From Pseudomonadota bacterium (GTDB lineage: Bacteria > Pseudomonadota > Gammaproteobacteria > Steroidobacterales > Steroidobacteraceae), in contig JAJYUL010000007.1 in the NCBI GenBank assembly GCA_021792555.1, positions 44,221 through 108,220 of the forward strand: 64,000 bases of DNA, written 5' to 3'. The notes beneath the pieces are model-generated. The model had not been told where the DNA came from. It was given only the letters and a program-made list of their open reading frames with translations, and searched no databases. The position numbers and the translations under genes were made by a program. Shown here in pieces: positions 10,181 to 20,444 of this stretch (the stretch's first letter is position 1; each line of letters begins with the position of its first letter).

Positions 10181-11575
10181 ATGCTGATTGACCTGAAAAA
10201 AAAGAACGGCATCGCGGCCAAGCATAGCCCAGCGCGCACACGGGTGGCAGCGGTGGCGCTGGCCCTGGCCGGCCTCGGGACGGGCGCCGTGGCGATGGCG
10301 GGCACCGCGCCGGCAGCGTGCGCCACGGGGCAGCCCGCCCCGTCCCCGTGCCGCCGGGCGAAGCGCAAGAGCCCCCTGCAGCTGCAGCCCGCGCCGGTGC
10401 GCACGCAGCAGCACATCAACTGGCTCAATCCCACCACCTGGCCGGTGCTGCCGGTGCCGGAGATCGCCGTCGGGCCCAACAGCGGCACCACCATCGGGGT
10501 GATCCCGACCATCCTGCACACCAATTCGGCCAATCAGATCACGCGCATCATCGCGCCTGATTTCACCCACAACCCGTACTTCGGCTGGGGCGTGGACGCG
10601 CGCATCTTCGAGTACCCCTCGCTGAACACCCAGTGGTCGATCGTCGCCGGCGTGCAGCAGCGCGTGCAGAGCTACTTCGATGCGCTGTGGGAGACGGGCC
10701 TGCTGCGCGAGTCGCGCTGGTCGACGAGCATCGAGGCGGTCTACGACCGCAGCGGCACGCCGCGCTTTTACGGCTTCGGCAACAATTCGCTACGCATCAA
10801 CCAGACCAATTACACGCGCCAGCAGATGTGGGTGCGCGCCAAGATCGGCTGGAACATCACCCATGCCTGGCAGCTCGCCTACACCTTCGAGGCGCGCAAG
10901 GTGAAAGTCACCGCCGGCAGCCTGCCGCACATTCCCTCGATCACGCAGCGCTTCGTGGATCTGCTCGGCATCGGCACCACCCACGAGCTGCTCAACCGCG
11001 TCTCGCTCATCTACGACACGCGCAACAACATCGTCATCCCCACCAGCGGCATGGACGTGGTGGTCTACGGCGGGGTGGCGAGCCGCAACGTCGCGCTGGA
11101 TGACTCGCTCTTCACCGAAGCGGGCGCCGACGGGCGGTTCTACTGGTCGCCGACCCGCACGCTCACGGTGGCCACGCACTTCGACATCCGCTACGAGCCG
11201 ACCACCCATCACGTGCCCTTCTGGGGCCTGAGCAGCCTCGGCGGCGATGCGAGCACCATCGGCGGCTCGCAGCCGCTGCGCGGCTACGGCACCTCGCGCT
11301 TCTACGACCGCAACGCGTTCGTGTTCAACCTCGAGCTGCGCCAGACGGTGCTGTCCCTGAACACGCTCTCGACGCACATCCTGATCCAGGTGACCCCGTT
11401 CTTCGACACCGGACGGGTCTTCCACCACTACAGCACCCTGCCCTTCAGCCATCTGCACAACGTGTTCGGCATCGGGTTCCGCGGCATCGCGCCGCCGTCC
11501 GTGGTCGGCTACGTCGACGTCGGCATGGGCAGCGAGGGCGTCGCGGTGTTCACGGGAATCAATTACCCGTTCTGA
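10181..11575 (+). CDS. Outer-membrane beta-barrel (BamA/TamA surface-antigen-like)
   Basis: Signal peptide; SRWSTSIEAVYDRSGTPRFYGFGNNS; YDTRNNIVIPTSGMDVVVYGGVASRN; repeated aromatic/alternating beta-strand pattern ending GINYPF (C-terminal Phe). Start at 10181 (MLIDLKKK). Confidence 0.75.
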   Translation: MLIDLKKKNGIAAKHSPARTRVAAVALALAGLGTGAVAMAGTAPAACATGQPAPSPCRRAKRKSPLQLQPAPVRTQQHINWLNPTTWPVLPVPEIAVGPNSGTTIGVIPTILHTNSANQITRIIAPDFTHNPYFGWGVDARIFEYPSLNTQWSIVAGVQQRVQSYFDALWETGLLRESRWSTSIEAVYDRSGTPRFYGFGNNSLRINQTNYTRQQMWVRAKIGWNITHAWQLAYTFEARKVKVTAGSLPHIPSITQRFVDLLGIGTTHELLNRVSLIYDTRNNIVIPTSGMDVVVYGGVASRNVALDDSLFTEAGADGRFYWSPTRTLTVATHFDIRYEPTTHHVPFWGLSSLGGDASTIGGSQPLRGYGTSRFYDRNAFVFNLELRQTVLSLNTLSTHILIQVTPFFDTGRVFHHYSTLPFSHLHNVFGIGFRGIAPPSVVGYVDVGMGSEGVAVFTGINYPF

Positions 11576-12566
11576 GCCGAGGCCCGAGATAGCCTTCGGC
11601 TGCGAACCACTCCAGGGCATCGGCGAACGCCAGGGCGGCGGGGCGGTGGCTGTAGCCGAGCTCGCGCATCGCCTTCTCGCTCGAGAAATACATGCGCTTG
11701 CGCGCCATGCGCACGCTGTCGACGGTGACGCGCGTGGGCTTGCCGGTGAGCCGCGCGAAGCCCTCGGCAAGATAGGCAATCGGCAGCACCACCCCGTGCG
11801 GCAGCCTCACGCGCGGCGGGGAGCGGCCGGCAAGGCGCGTGATCTCGGTCAGGATCTCGCGCAGCGGCAGGTTCTGCCCGCCGAGAATGTAGCGCTCGCC
11901 GATGCGGCCGCGGTGAAACGCCAGCACGTGCCCGGCGGCGACGTCATCGACGTGCACGACGTTCAGCCCCGTGTCGACGTACGCGGGGGTGCGGCCGAGG
12001 GCGGCATCGAGCACGATCTGACCGGTCGGCGTCGGCTTCAGGTCGCGCGGGCCGACGGGCGCGGCCGGGTTGACGATCACCACCGGCGCGCCGCGCGCGG
12101 CCGCCTCGAGCGCCGCCTGCTCGGCGAGAAACTTCGAGCGCTTGTAGTGCCCGACCATCGAGTCGAGCGCGACCGGGGTGTCCTCGGTGCCGGGGCTGCC
12201 GTCGGCCGGCAGGCCGATGCACGCCACGCTGCTCGTGTATACGATGCGCGTGACGCCGGCGCGCCGGGCGGCCTCGAGCAGATTACGCGTGCCGTCCACG
12301 TTGGCGCGGTACATCGACTGCGGATCGGGCACCCACAGCCGGTAGTCGGCCGCGGCATGAAACACCGCATCGCACCCCTGGACGGCGCGCTCGAGCGAGG
12401 CGTTGTCGGTCAGGTCCCCGACGACGCTCTGCACCGCCAGCGCGCGCAGGTTGCGCCGGTCGGAGCCGGCCCGCACCAGCACGCGCACCTGCCAGCCTGC
12501 CGCGAGCAGCGTGCGCACGAGCGCCGCGCCGACGAAGCCGGTCGCTCCGGTCACGAGCGCCTTCAA
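11559..12566 (-). CDS. hpnA: Hopanoid-associated sugar epimerase (NAD-dependent epimerase/dehydratase)
   Basis: LKALVTGATGFVGAALVRTLLAAGWQVRVLVR, VFHAAADYRLWVPDP, YTSSVACIGLP; TTG start overlapping the hpnG stop. Confidence 0.88.
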   Translation of the reverse strand: MKALVTGATGFVGAALVRTLLAAGWQVRVLVRAGSDRRNLRALAVQSVVGDLTDNASLERAVQGCDAVFHAAADYRLWVPDPQSMYRANVDGTRNLLEAARRAGVTRIVYTSSVACIGLPADGSPGTEDTPVALDSMVGHYKRSKFLAEQAALEAAARGAPVVIVNPAAPVGPRDLKPTPTGQIVLDAALGRTPAYVDTGLNVVHVDDVAAGHVLAFHRGRIGERYILGGQNLPLREILTEITRLAGRSPPRVRLPHGVVLPIAYLAEGFARLTGKPTRVTVDSVRMARKRMYFSSEKAMRELGYSHRPAALAFADALEWFAAEGYLGPRLRTGN

Positions 12567-13306
12567 TGCACCTCCCGCCACCGCGCTTCGGTGAGTGCGC
12601 GCCGCGCCGGCAGGCCGGGCTCGGCCAGGCGCGAGAGCATGGCGCAGGCCGTGCGGAAGCGCCGCGCGAGCCGGCGCACCGCCGGAATGCTCCACGGGGC
12701 GAGCGCCAGGCCGAGCACGAGCCGCCCGACCGCCACCTCCCCGCCGCTGCTCGCCGCGAGCACCGCCTCGGGCAGCTCCTCGGCGGCGGTGTCAACGATG
12801 ACCCGCAGCACCACGAACGGCACGGCCGCATCCTGCGCGAAGCGCGCCACCGCAGCGCTCTCCATGTCGAGCGCGACACAACCGGTCTCGCGCCAGGCAA
12901 TGGCCTTCTCGAGCCGCGAGCCGACCGGCACCCGGCTGGTGAGCAGCGCGCCGTCGCTCACCTGACAGTCGCGGGGCAGCGCCGCCTGCACCGCCTCGCG
13001 CCAGCGGGTGCTGGTCGGCAGCGGCGGGCCATCGAGCACGCGCACTTCGCGCGGCACGAGCACCGCGCCGCACTCGAGCGACGGATCCAGTCCGCCCGCG
13101 GTGCCGAAGCTCGCCAGCGCGGTGGCGCCCGCCTGGGCAAGACGCAGGGCCCCGGCGTGCGCCGCATCCCAGCCCATGCCGCTCACGGTGAGCAACGCCT
13201 CGTCATCGAGCTCGAGCACCCCGCCGCCGGCGGCGACGGACAGATCCTCCGGGGCAAGCGCGCGAGCCTCGGATGCGAGCGCCGCGACGATACCCACGCG
13301 GTTCAA
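12563..13306 (-). CDS. hpnG: Hopanoid-associated nucleoside phosphorylase HpnG
   Basis: MNRVGIVAALASEARAL, VSGMGWDAAHAGALRL, LASFGTAGGLDP, VALDMESAAVARFA; located between shc and hpnA. Confidence 0.88.
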   Translation of the reverse strand: MNRVGIVAALASEARALAPEDLSVAAGGGVLELDDEALLTVSGMGWDAAHAGALRLAQAGATALASFGTAGGLDPSLECGAVLVPREVRVLDGPPLPTSTRWREAVQAALPRDCQVSDGALLTSRVPVGSRLEKAIAWRETGCVALDMESAAVARFAQDAAVPFVVLRVIVDTAAEELPEAVLAASSGGEVAVGRLVLGLALAPWSIPAVRRLARRFRTACAMLSRLAEPGLPARRALTEARWREVH

Positions 13307-15279
13307 GGCGCGCGCGCCCTCCCGTTACGGTACGCGGCCAGCGCCCAGAGCGGAAAGAACGCGGTGTAGCCGTGGTACTTCAGATAGAACACGCGCGGGA
13401 AGCCCGGCGCGGTGAAGCTCGGATGGCTCCACAGGCCGCGCTCCTGGGTGTCGAGCAGGAACTCGACGCCGCGACGCACGGCCGGATGATCACGCTCCCC
13501 GGCGGCAATGAGCGCCAGCACCGCCCAGGCGCTCTGGTAAGGGGTGCTCGGGAAGGGCTGATCGCCGTAGCGCGCGCGGTCGTAGCTGTCGTTGCTCTCG
13601 CCCCAGCCGCCATCACTGTTCTGGCGGGCGCGGAACCACTCGACCGCGCGGCGCACCATCGGGTCCGTGGGGCTCACGCCCGCCGCCTCGAGCGCGACCA
13701 GCACCGACCAGGTGCCGTAGATGTAGTTGCTGCCCCAGCGGCCGAACCACGAGCCGTCGGCCTCCTGCTCGCGGCGCAGGAACTCGATCGCGCGCGCGAG
13801 GACGGTGCGGTCCTCGGGGCGAGCGGCGCGCGCGAGGATCGTGATCACCCGTGCGGTGACGTCGCTCGTCGGCGGATCGAGCAGTGCGCCGTGATCGGCG
13901 AAGGGAATGAGGTTGAGGTTGTAGTGGGTGTTGTCGGCGTCGAAGGCCGCGAAGCCCCCATTCTCGCTCTGCATGCCGACCAGCCACTTGAGCGAGCGCT
14001 CGATGGCCTCGGCGAAGTGCTGCTCGCCGGCCTCATGCATCGACCAGGCGACCACCGCGGTGTCATCGAGGTCCGGATAGTGCGCGTTGCCGTACTGGAA
14101 CGGCCAGCCGCCCGGTGCAAGCCCCGGCCGGCGCGCGCACCAGTCGCCCACCGTGTCGAGCACCTGCCGGGGGCGCAGCCACTCCAGTCCGCGCCGCGCG
14201 GCCGCGAGACTCTCGCTGTCCCCGACCGTCTGCAGCGCCAGGCACGCGAGCCCCGTGTCCCACACCGGGGAGACGCACGGCTGACAGTAGGCCCGATCGC
14301 CCTGCTCCACCACGAGCTTCTCGATGGCGCGCTTGGCCGTTGCGCGCCGCGGATCGTCGCGATCGTAGCCGAGCAGCACCATCATCTCGAGCGCATTCAC
14401 CATCGCCGGGAAGATCGCGCCGAGCCCGTCCTCCCCGTTCAGCCGCTCGAGCGTCCACGCCTCGGCGCGCGCGATGGCGCGCCGGCGCATCGGCGTGGGA
14501 ATCAGCGGGTCGATCAGCCGGAACACCCGATCGAGCGCGAAGAAGGTGCGCGCGAGCCAGCTGCCCTGCCCGGGCAGATGGAAGTAGTGCCGCTCGTGCT
14601 CCGGGGGCGTCGTGAACAGCTCGCGGATGTTGACCCGGCGCGGATTGCGCGCCACGGGCTTGAGCGTGCACAGCACGAACAGCGGCACCATCACGGTGCG
14701 CGACCAGTAGGAGACCTTCTCGAGGTGGAACGGAAACCACCGCGGCAGCAGCATGATCTCCACGGGGATGTAGGGCACCGCGCGCCACGGCACCTCGCCG
14801 TAGAGCGCGAGCGCGATGCGCGTGAACACGTTGGTGCGCGCCGCCCCGCCCCGCGCCAGGATGGCCTCGCGCGCGCGGCGCATGTGTGCACAGTCCGGAT
14901 CGTCGCCGGCGAGCTTGAGCGCAAAATACGCCTTGACGGTGCAGGACAGATCGAGCTCCCCGCCCTCGTAGAGCGGCCAGCCGCCGCCCGGCTGCTGATG
15001 CGCGCGCAGATAGACCGCCAGGCGCTGCTCGAGCGCCGGGTCGATCTCATCCAGGTAATGCATCATCAGGATGTATTCGGCCGGGATGGTGCAGTCGGCC
15101 TCGAGCTCGAACACCCAGTGCCCGTCGGCCTGCTGCAGCGCGAGGAGCGCATCGCGCGCGGCGCGGATGGCGCGCTCGAGGCGCCCGGTACGCGCTTGGG
15201 AAGCCGCCGCGGCGATCTCGAGCGACTCCTCGAGGGCCGCTTCCTGCGCCTGATCGTTCACGGTGAGCGGCCTCCGCAC
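13303..15279 (-). CDS. shc: Squalene-hopene cyclase
   Basis: DDTAVVAWSMHEAG (DXDD-type region), multiple QxxxGxW repeats (QEADGSWFGRWGSNYIYGTW, QNSDGGWGES), 658 aa. Confidence 0.95.
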   Translation of the reverse strand: MRRPLTVNDQAQEAALEESLEIAAAASQARTGRLERAIRAARDALLALQQADGHWVFELEADCTIPAEYILMMHYLDEIDPALEQRLAVYLRAHQQPGGGWPLYEGGELDLSCTVKAYFALKLAGDDPDCAHMRRAREAILARGGAARTNVFTRIALALYGEVPWRAVPYIPVEIMLLPRWFPFHLEKVSYWSRTVMVPLFVLCTLKPVARNPRRVNIRELFTTPPEHERHYFHLPGQGSWLARTFFALDRVFRLIDPLIPTPMRRRAIARAEAWTLERLNGEDGLGAIFPAMVNALEMMVLLGYDRDDPRRATAKRAIEKLVVEQGDRAYCQPCVSPVWDTGLACLALQTVGDSESLAAARRGLEWLRPRQVLDTVGDWCARRPGLAPGGWPFQYGNAHYPDLDDTAVVAWSMHEAGEQHFAEAIERSLKWLVGMQSENGGFAAFDADNTHYNLNLIPFADHGALLDPPTSDVTARVITILARAARPEDRTVLARAIEFLRREQEADGSWFGRWGSNYIYGTWSVLVALEAAGVSPTDPMVRRAVEWFRARQNSDGGWGESNDSYDRARYGDQPFPSTPYQSAWAVLALIAAGERDHPAVRRGVEFLLDTQERGLWSHPSFTAPGFPRVFYLKYHGYTAFFPLWALAAYRNGRARAP

Positions 15280-16391
15280 TGCAGGCCGGCGGCCGCGTGC
15301 TCCTCGTCCTGATCCGCCGCGGCGCTCGCCCCGCCGGGCACGCCGGCCGGGCGCAGCGGCACTTCCCCGGCCGCGAGCGGCAGGCCGCGCGCGGCCCGCT
15401 CGAACAGCCGGCGCAGCATCGCGTCATTGCGCACCGACAGGTTGGTCAGCGTCTGGGTCATGGCCACCGCCGAGCGCGACACCTTCACCTGCCGGCCCGC
15501 GGTGAAGCCGGGGTTGTCCTGGATCTTGCGCAGCGTGAGCGCCGCAAGACCGATGGCCCACAGGCAGAAGCGGCGGATGCCGGCCTCCTCCCCGGGAATG
15601 AGCAGTGTGAAGGCGAGCGCGTTGCGCAGGTGGCGGTGCGCGACCCCGATCAGCTCGAGCATCGCGGCCTGAAAGCGCGCATCGTTGCGCTCGGGCGTGA
15701 GCGTGGCGAGATCGACGCCGTGGCGGCTGAAGACCTCCTGCGGCAGCCAGCACGCCCCGCGGGCCCGGTCCTCCCACACGTCCTTGAGGATGTTGGTCAT
15801 CTGCAGGCCCTGGCCGAAGGACGGCGCGAGCGCGTAGAGCTGCGCGTAGCGGCGCTCGATCTGGGGCGAGTAGCCGCAGAACAGCTCGGTGAGAGTCTCC
15901 CCGACGATGCCGGCGACGTAGTAACAGTACGCATCGAGATCGGTCGAGCGCTCGAGCCCGCGCAGGCTCGCGGTGCGCTGAAACTGATGCATGCCGTGGC
16001 TCATCACCTCGATGCAGCGGCGGATGGCCCCGCGCTGACGCGCCTCGAAGCGCTCCACGACGCGCATCACCCGCGCGGTGTTCTCGACGAGGTCGCGCTC
16101 TGCCGGCAGAGTGTGCTCGGTGAGCCGCGGCAGCACCTCGCGCGCGAACTGGACGGCATCCTCGCGCCCCTGCACGACGCCGGTGAAGCGTCCGAGGAAG
16201 CGGTAGGTGTCCTCGGCCGAGAGCGCCGGCTCGTCCTCGATGGTGTCGGCGATGCGGCACAGCAGATAGGCGCTCGTCACCGCCGCGCGCAGCGCCGGCG
16301 GCAGCTGCGGAATCGTCAGCGCGAAGGTGCGCGAGACGTGCGGCAGGATCGCGTCCTGGTAGGCCTCGTCGGACACTGGCTGTTCTGACAT
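15258..16391 (-). CDS. Squalene synthase, farnesyl-diphosphate farnesyltransferase-like
   Basis: HVSRTFALTIPQLP, CRIADTIEDEPAL, MSHGMHQFQ, YCYYVAGIVGETLTELF, GLQMTNILKDVWEDRARGACWLP. Confidence 0.88.
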   Translation of the reverse strand: MSEQPVSDEAYQDAILPHVSRTFALTIPQLPPALRAAVTSAYLLCRIADTIEDEPALSAEDTYRFLGRFTGVVQGREDAVQFAREVLPRLTEHTLPAERDLVENTARVMRVVERFEARQRGAIRRCIEVMSHGMHQFQRTASLRGLERSTDLDAYCYYVAGIVGETLTELFCGYSPQIERRYAQLYALAPSFGQGLQMTNILKDVWEDRARGACWLPQEVFSRHGVDLATLTPERNDARFQAAMLELIGVAHRHLRNALAFTLLIPGEEAGIRRFCLWAIGLAALTLRKIQDNPGFTAGRQVKVSRSAVAMTQTLTNLSVRNDAMLRRLFERAARGLPLAAGEVPLRPAGVPGGASAAADQDEEHAAAGLQCGGRSP

Positions 16392-16406
16392 GCGGGTGCT
16401 CTGCGC

Positions 16407-17295
16407 TCAGTTGCGCCGGGCGAGCAGCCAGTCGGCCACTGCGCGCAGCGGGTCGGCCTTCGCGCCGAACGGCGCGAGCGACTCGAGCGCCTGGGCGCTC
16501 AGGCGCCGCACGCGCTCCTGCGAGGCGGGAATGCCGAGAATCGCCGGATGGGTCGACTTGCCGCGCTCGCGGTCCGACTGCGCCGTCTTGCCGAGCGTGG
16601 CGGTGTCGCCGAGCTCATCGAGCAGGTCGTCCTGGATCTGGAAGGCGAGCCCGATCGGCGCGGCGAACCCGGCGAGCGCGCGCTCGAGGCGCGCATCGAG
16701 GTCCGGCACGCAGGCCGCGCCCATCATGACGCTGGCGCGGATCAGCGCGCCGGTCTTCAGCGAGTGCATGCGCTCGACCTGCTCGATGTCGAGCCGGCGC
16801 CCCTCGGACTCGAGGTCGATCGCCTGGCCGCCGGCCATGCCGACGCTGCCGATCGCCTCGGCGAGCAGGCCGACGAGCCGCACGCGCACCGCCGGGGAGT
16901 CCGGCAGCTGCGGATCGCGCGCGAGCAGCTCGAAGGCGAGCGACTGCAGCGCATCGCCGACCAGAAGCGCCGTCGCCTCGTCGTACGCCTTGTGGCAGGT
17001 GGGCCGCCCGCGGCGCAGGTCGTCATCGTCCATCGCCGGCAGGTCGTCGTGCACCAGCGAGTACACGTGCACCAGCTCGAGCGCGCAGGCGGCCGCCTCG
17101 ACCTCATCCTCGGCGAGGCCGAGGGAGCGGGCCGTGGCGAGCAGCAGAATGGGCCGCACCCGCTTGCCGCCGCCGAGCACGCTGTAGCGCATCGCGGCAT
17201 GCAGACGCTCCGGCAGACGCTCGGCCGGCGGCAGCCGGCGCGAGAGCGCCGCCTCCATGCGCGCGCGCCACAGATCGAGCTGCGCGGTGAGAGCC

Positions 17296-17312
<17 letters not shown>
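16407..17312 (-). CDS. ispA: Farnesyl diphosphate synthase (polyprenyl synthetase)
   Basis: LVHDDLPAMDDDDLRRGRPTCHKAYDEATALLVGDALQ; GLAFQIQDDLLDELGDTATLGK. Confidence 0.92.
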
Positions 17313-18453
<1,141 letters not shown>

Positions 18454-18528
18454 ATCCGTCTCCCAAGGTTGTGCCGGCGCGCGGGCCGCCGGCCGGCTCC
18501 ATCACCGGAGCCGCACTGTGTGCTGCGC

Positions 18529-19131
18529 CTAGCCGCGCCCGAGCGCACGCACGGCCGGCTCGTGATCCCGCCTGATCCGCTCCCACTCCTGGATGGACCA
18601 GGGCGTGAAATGCACCTCGCCGGCGCGCATCTCGTCATCGAGCGCCGCGGGGGCGATCCAGCGCCACGCGGCGAGCTCGGTGCGATTGGCGCGCACCACG
18701 GGCGCGGTGCAGCGGCCGATGAACACCGAGCACAGCTCGTGCTCGGCACCGGCTCCGTCAAACTGTGCTTGATACTTGAATTTGAACAAAAAATGCAAGG
18801 GGCACTTCAGCCCCAGCTCCTCGTACAGCCGCCGGTGGATCGCCGCGTCCATGTTCTCGGCGCGCCGCGGGTGGCTGCAGCAGCTGTTCGACCAGAACAG
18901 CGGCCAGAGCCGCTTGCCCGCCGAGCGCTGCTGGATCAGCACCTCGTCGCGCTCGTTGAACACGAACAGCGAGAACGCCCGATGCAGCAGCCCGCGGCCC
19001 TCGTGGCAGCGCGCGCGGCTGGCATGGCCTACTTCCCGGTCGGCCTCATCGACCAGAATCAGCGATTCCGCACCGACCAGACTGTCGCTCTCCGGCAACA
19101 GCTCGCGCGGGGCCTCGTACCGATCCATCAC
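18529..19131 (-). CDS. idi: Isopentenyl-diphosphate delta-isomerase type I (Nudix)
   Basis: LLHRAFSLFVFNERDEVLIQQRSAGKRLWPLFWSNSCCSHPRR; RRLYEELGL. Confidence 0.93.
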   Translation of the reverse strand: MMDRYEAPRELLPESDSLVGAESLILVDEADREVGHASRARCHEGRGLLHRAFSLFVFNERDEVLIQQRSAGKRLWPLFWSNSCCSHPRRAENMDAAIHRRLYEELGLKCPLHFLFKFKYQAQFDGAGAEHELCSVFIGRCTAPVVRANRTELAAWRWIAPAALDDEMRAGEVHFTPWSIQEWERIRRDHEPAVRALGRG

Positions 19132-19283
19132 GCCGCCCCCCCGGGCACGGGTGCAACCGTGTACCCTATGGGCCGTGCCGGCAATCGCGTTCCTGGGGAT
19201 CTGTCGCTCATGGCAATCCGCGGCGTGGGGATTCCTTTGGACATGATAACCCGCATCACGTTCAGTATAGCTCCTTAAGGACC

Positions 19284-20432
19284 ATGCTCGCTCTCGGGCT
19301 GCTGCTCAGCGCCGCCGCGCTCGGTTACGCACTCACAGCCTATCTGGCGGTGCGGCGGGCGCGCAACATTGTATTGCCGCCCCGGCCGGCCGCGCTGCGC
19401 CCGGTGACGGTGCTGAAGCCGCTGTGCGGGGCGGAGCCCGGTCTCGCCGAGGCACTGCGCAGCCTGTGTGCGCAGGACTACCCCGGCATGCAGATCGTCT
19501 TCGGCGTGCAGGATCCGGCCGATCCGGCCCTGGCGGTGGTGCGGGCGCTGCAGCAGCAGTACCCGGCGCTCGAGATCGCCGTGGTGGTCGATCCCAGCCG
19601 CCACGGCTTCAGCGCCAAGGTCAGCAACCTCATCAATATGATGCGCGCGGCGCGCCACGACTGGCTGGTGCTGGCCGACAGCGACGTGCGCGTGCCGCCG
19701 GGCTATCTCAGCGGGGTCTGCGCCCCGCTCGCCGATCCCACGGTCGGCATCGTCACCTGCCCGTACCGGGGCCTGCCGGCGCACACGCACGGGGTCGCGG
19801 GCCTGTGCTCGCGCCTCGGGGCGCTGTTCGTCAACGACTGGTTCATGCCCTCGGTGCGGGTGGCGGCGCTGTTCGGCTCGCGGGACTTCGCCTTCGGCGC
19901 CACCATCGCGCTGCGCCGCGAGGCGCTCGAGGGCATCGGGGGATTCGCGGCCATCGCCGATCAGCTCGCCGACGATTACCGCCTCGGGGAACTCACCCGC
20001 CGCCAGGGGCTGCGCACGGTGCTCTCGGAGGTGGTGGTGGACACCGGGATCGACGAGCGCAGCGTCCGCCAGCTGGTGCAGCACGAGACCCGCTGGCTGC
20101 GCACCATCCGCGCGGTGCGGCCCGGCGGCTACGCCGCGGCCGGCATAACCTTCAGCTTGCCCGTGGCCATTCTGGGCTGGGCGCTCGCGGCGGCCGCGCC
20201 GGCCGCCTCTGCGCTGCTGATCGCCACCGCGGGGGCCCGTGTAATGCTACATTTCGCAGCCGGCGATCCGGGGCAGCGCCCCGCAGGCGCCTGGAGGCGC
20301 CTGTGGCTGGCGCCGCTGAGCGATGCGCTCGGCTTTGCGCTGTGGTGCTGGGGCTTTGCAACCCGCGAGGTGCAATGGCGCCAAGCGCGCTACCGCGTGG
20401 CGCGCGACGGCTCGGCCCACCCGATTACTTGA
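19284..20432 (+). CDS. hpnI: Hopanoid-associated glycosyltransferase HpnI (ceramide glucosyltransferase-like GT)
   Basis: VTVLKPLCGAEPGLAEALRSLCAQDYPGMQIVFGVQ; VLADSDVRVPPGYL; adjacent to hpnJ/K. Confidence 0.9.
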   Translation: MLALGLLLSAAALGYALTAYLAVRRARNIVLPPRPAALRPVTVLKPLCGAEPGLAEALRSLCAQDYPGMQIVFGVQDPADPALAVVRALQQQYPALEIAVVVDPSRHGFSAKVSNLINMMRAARHDWLVLADSDVRVPPGYLSGVCAPLADPTVGIVTCPYRGLPAHTHGVAGLCSRLGALFVNDWFMPSVRVAALFGSRDFAFGATIALRREALEGIGGFAAIADQLADDYRLGELTRRQGLRTVLSEVVVDTGIDERSVRQLVQHETRWLRTIRAVRPGGYAAAGITFSLPVAILGWALAAAAPAASALLIATAGARVMLHFAAGDPGQRPAGAWRRLWLAPLSDALGFALWCWGFATREVQWRQARYRVARDGSAHPIT

Positions 20433-20444
20433 GGACGCAACGTC

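Noticed and set aside
13273-15312. 679-aa plus-strand ORF antisense to squalene-hopene cyclase
   Set aside because: Opposite strand encodes unmistakable Shc repeats; the antisense ORF has no domain signal.
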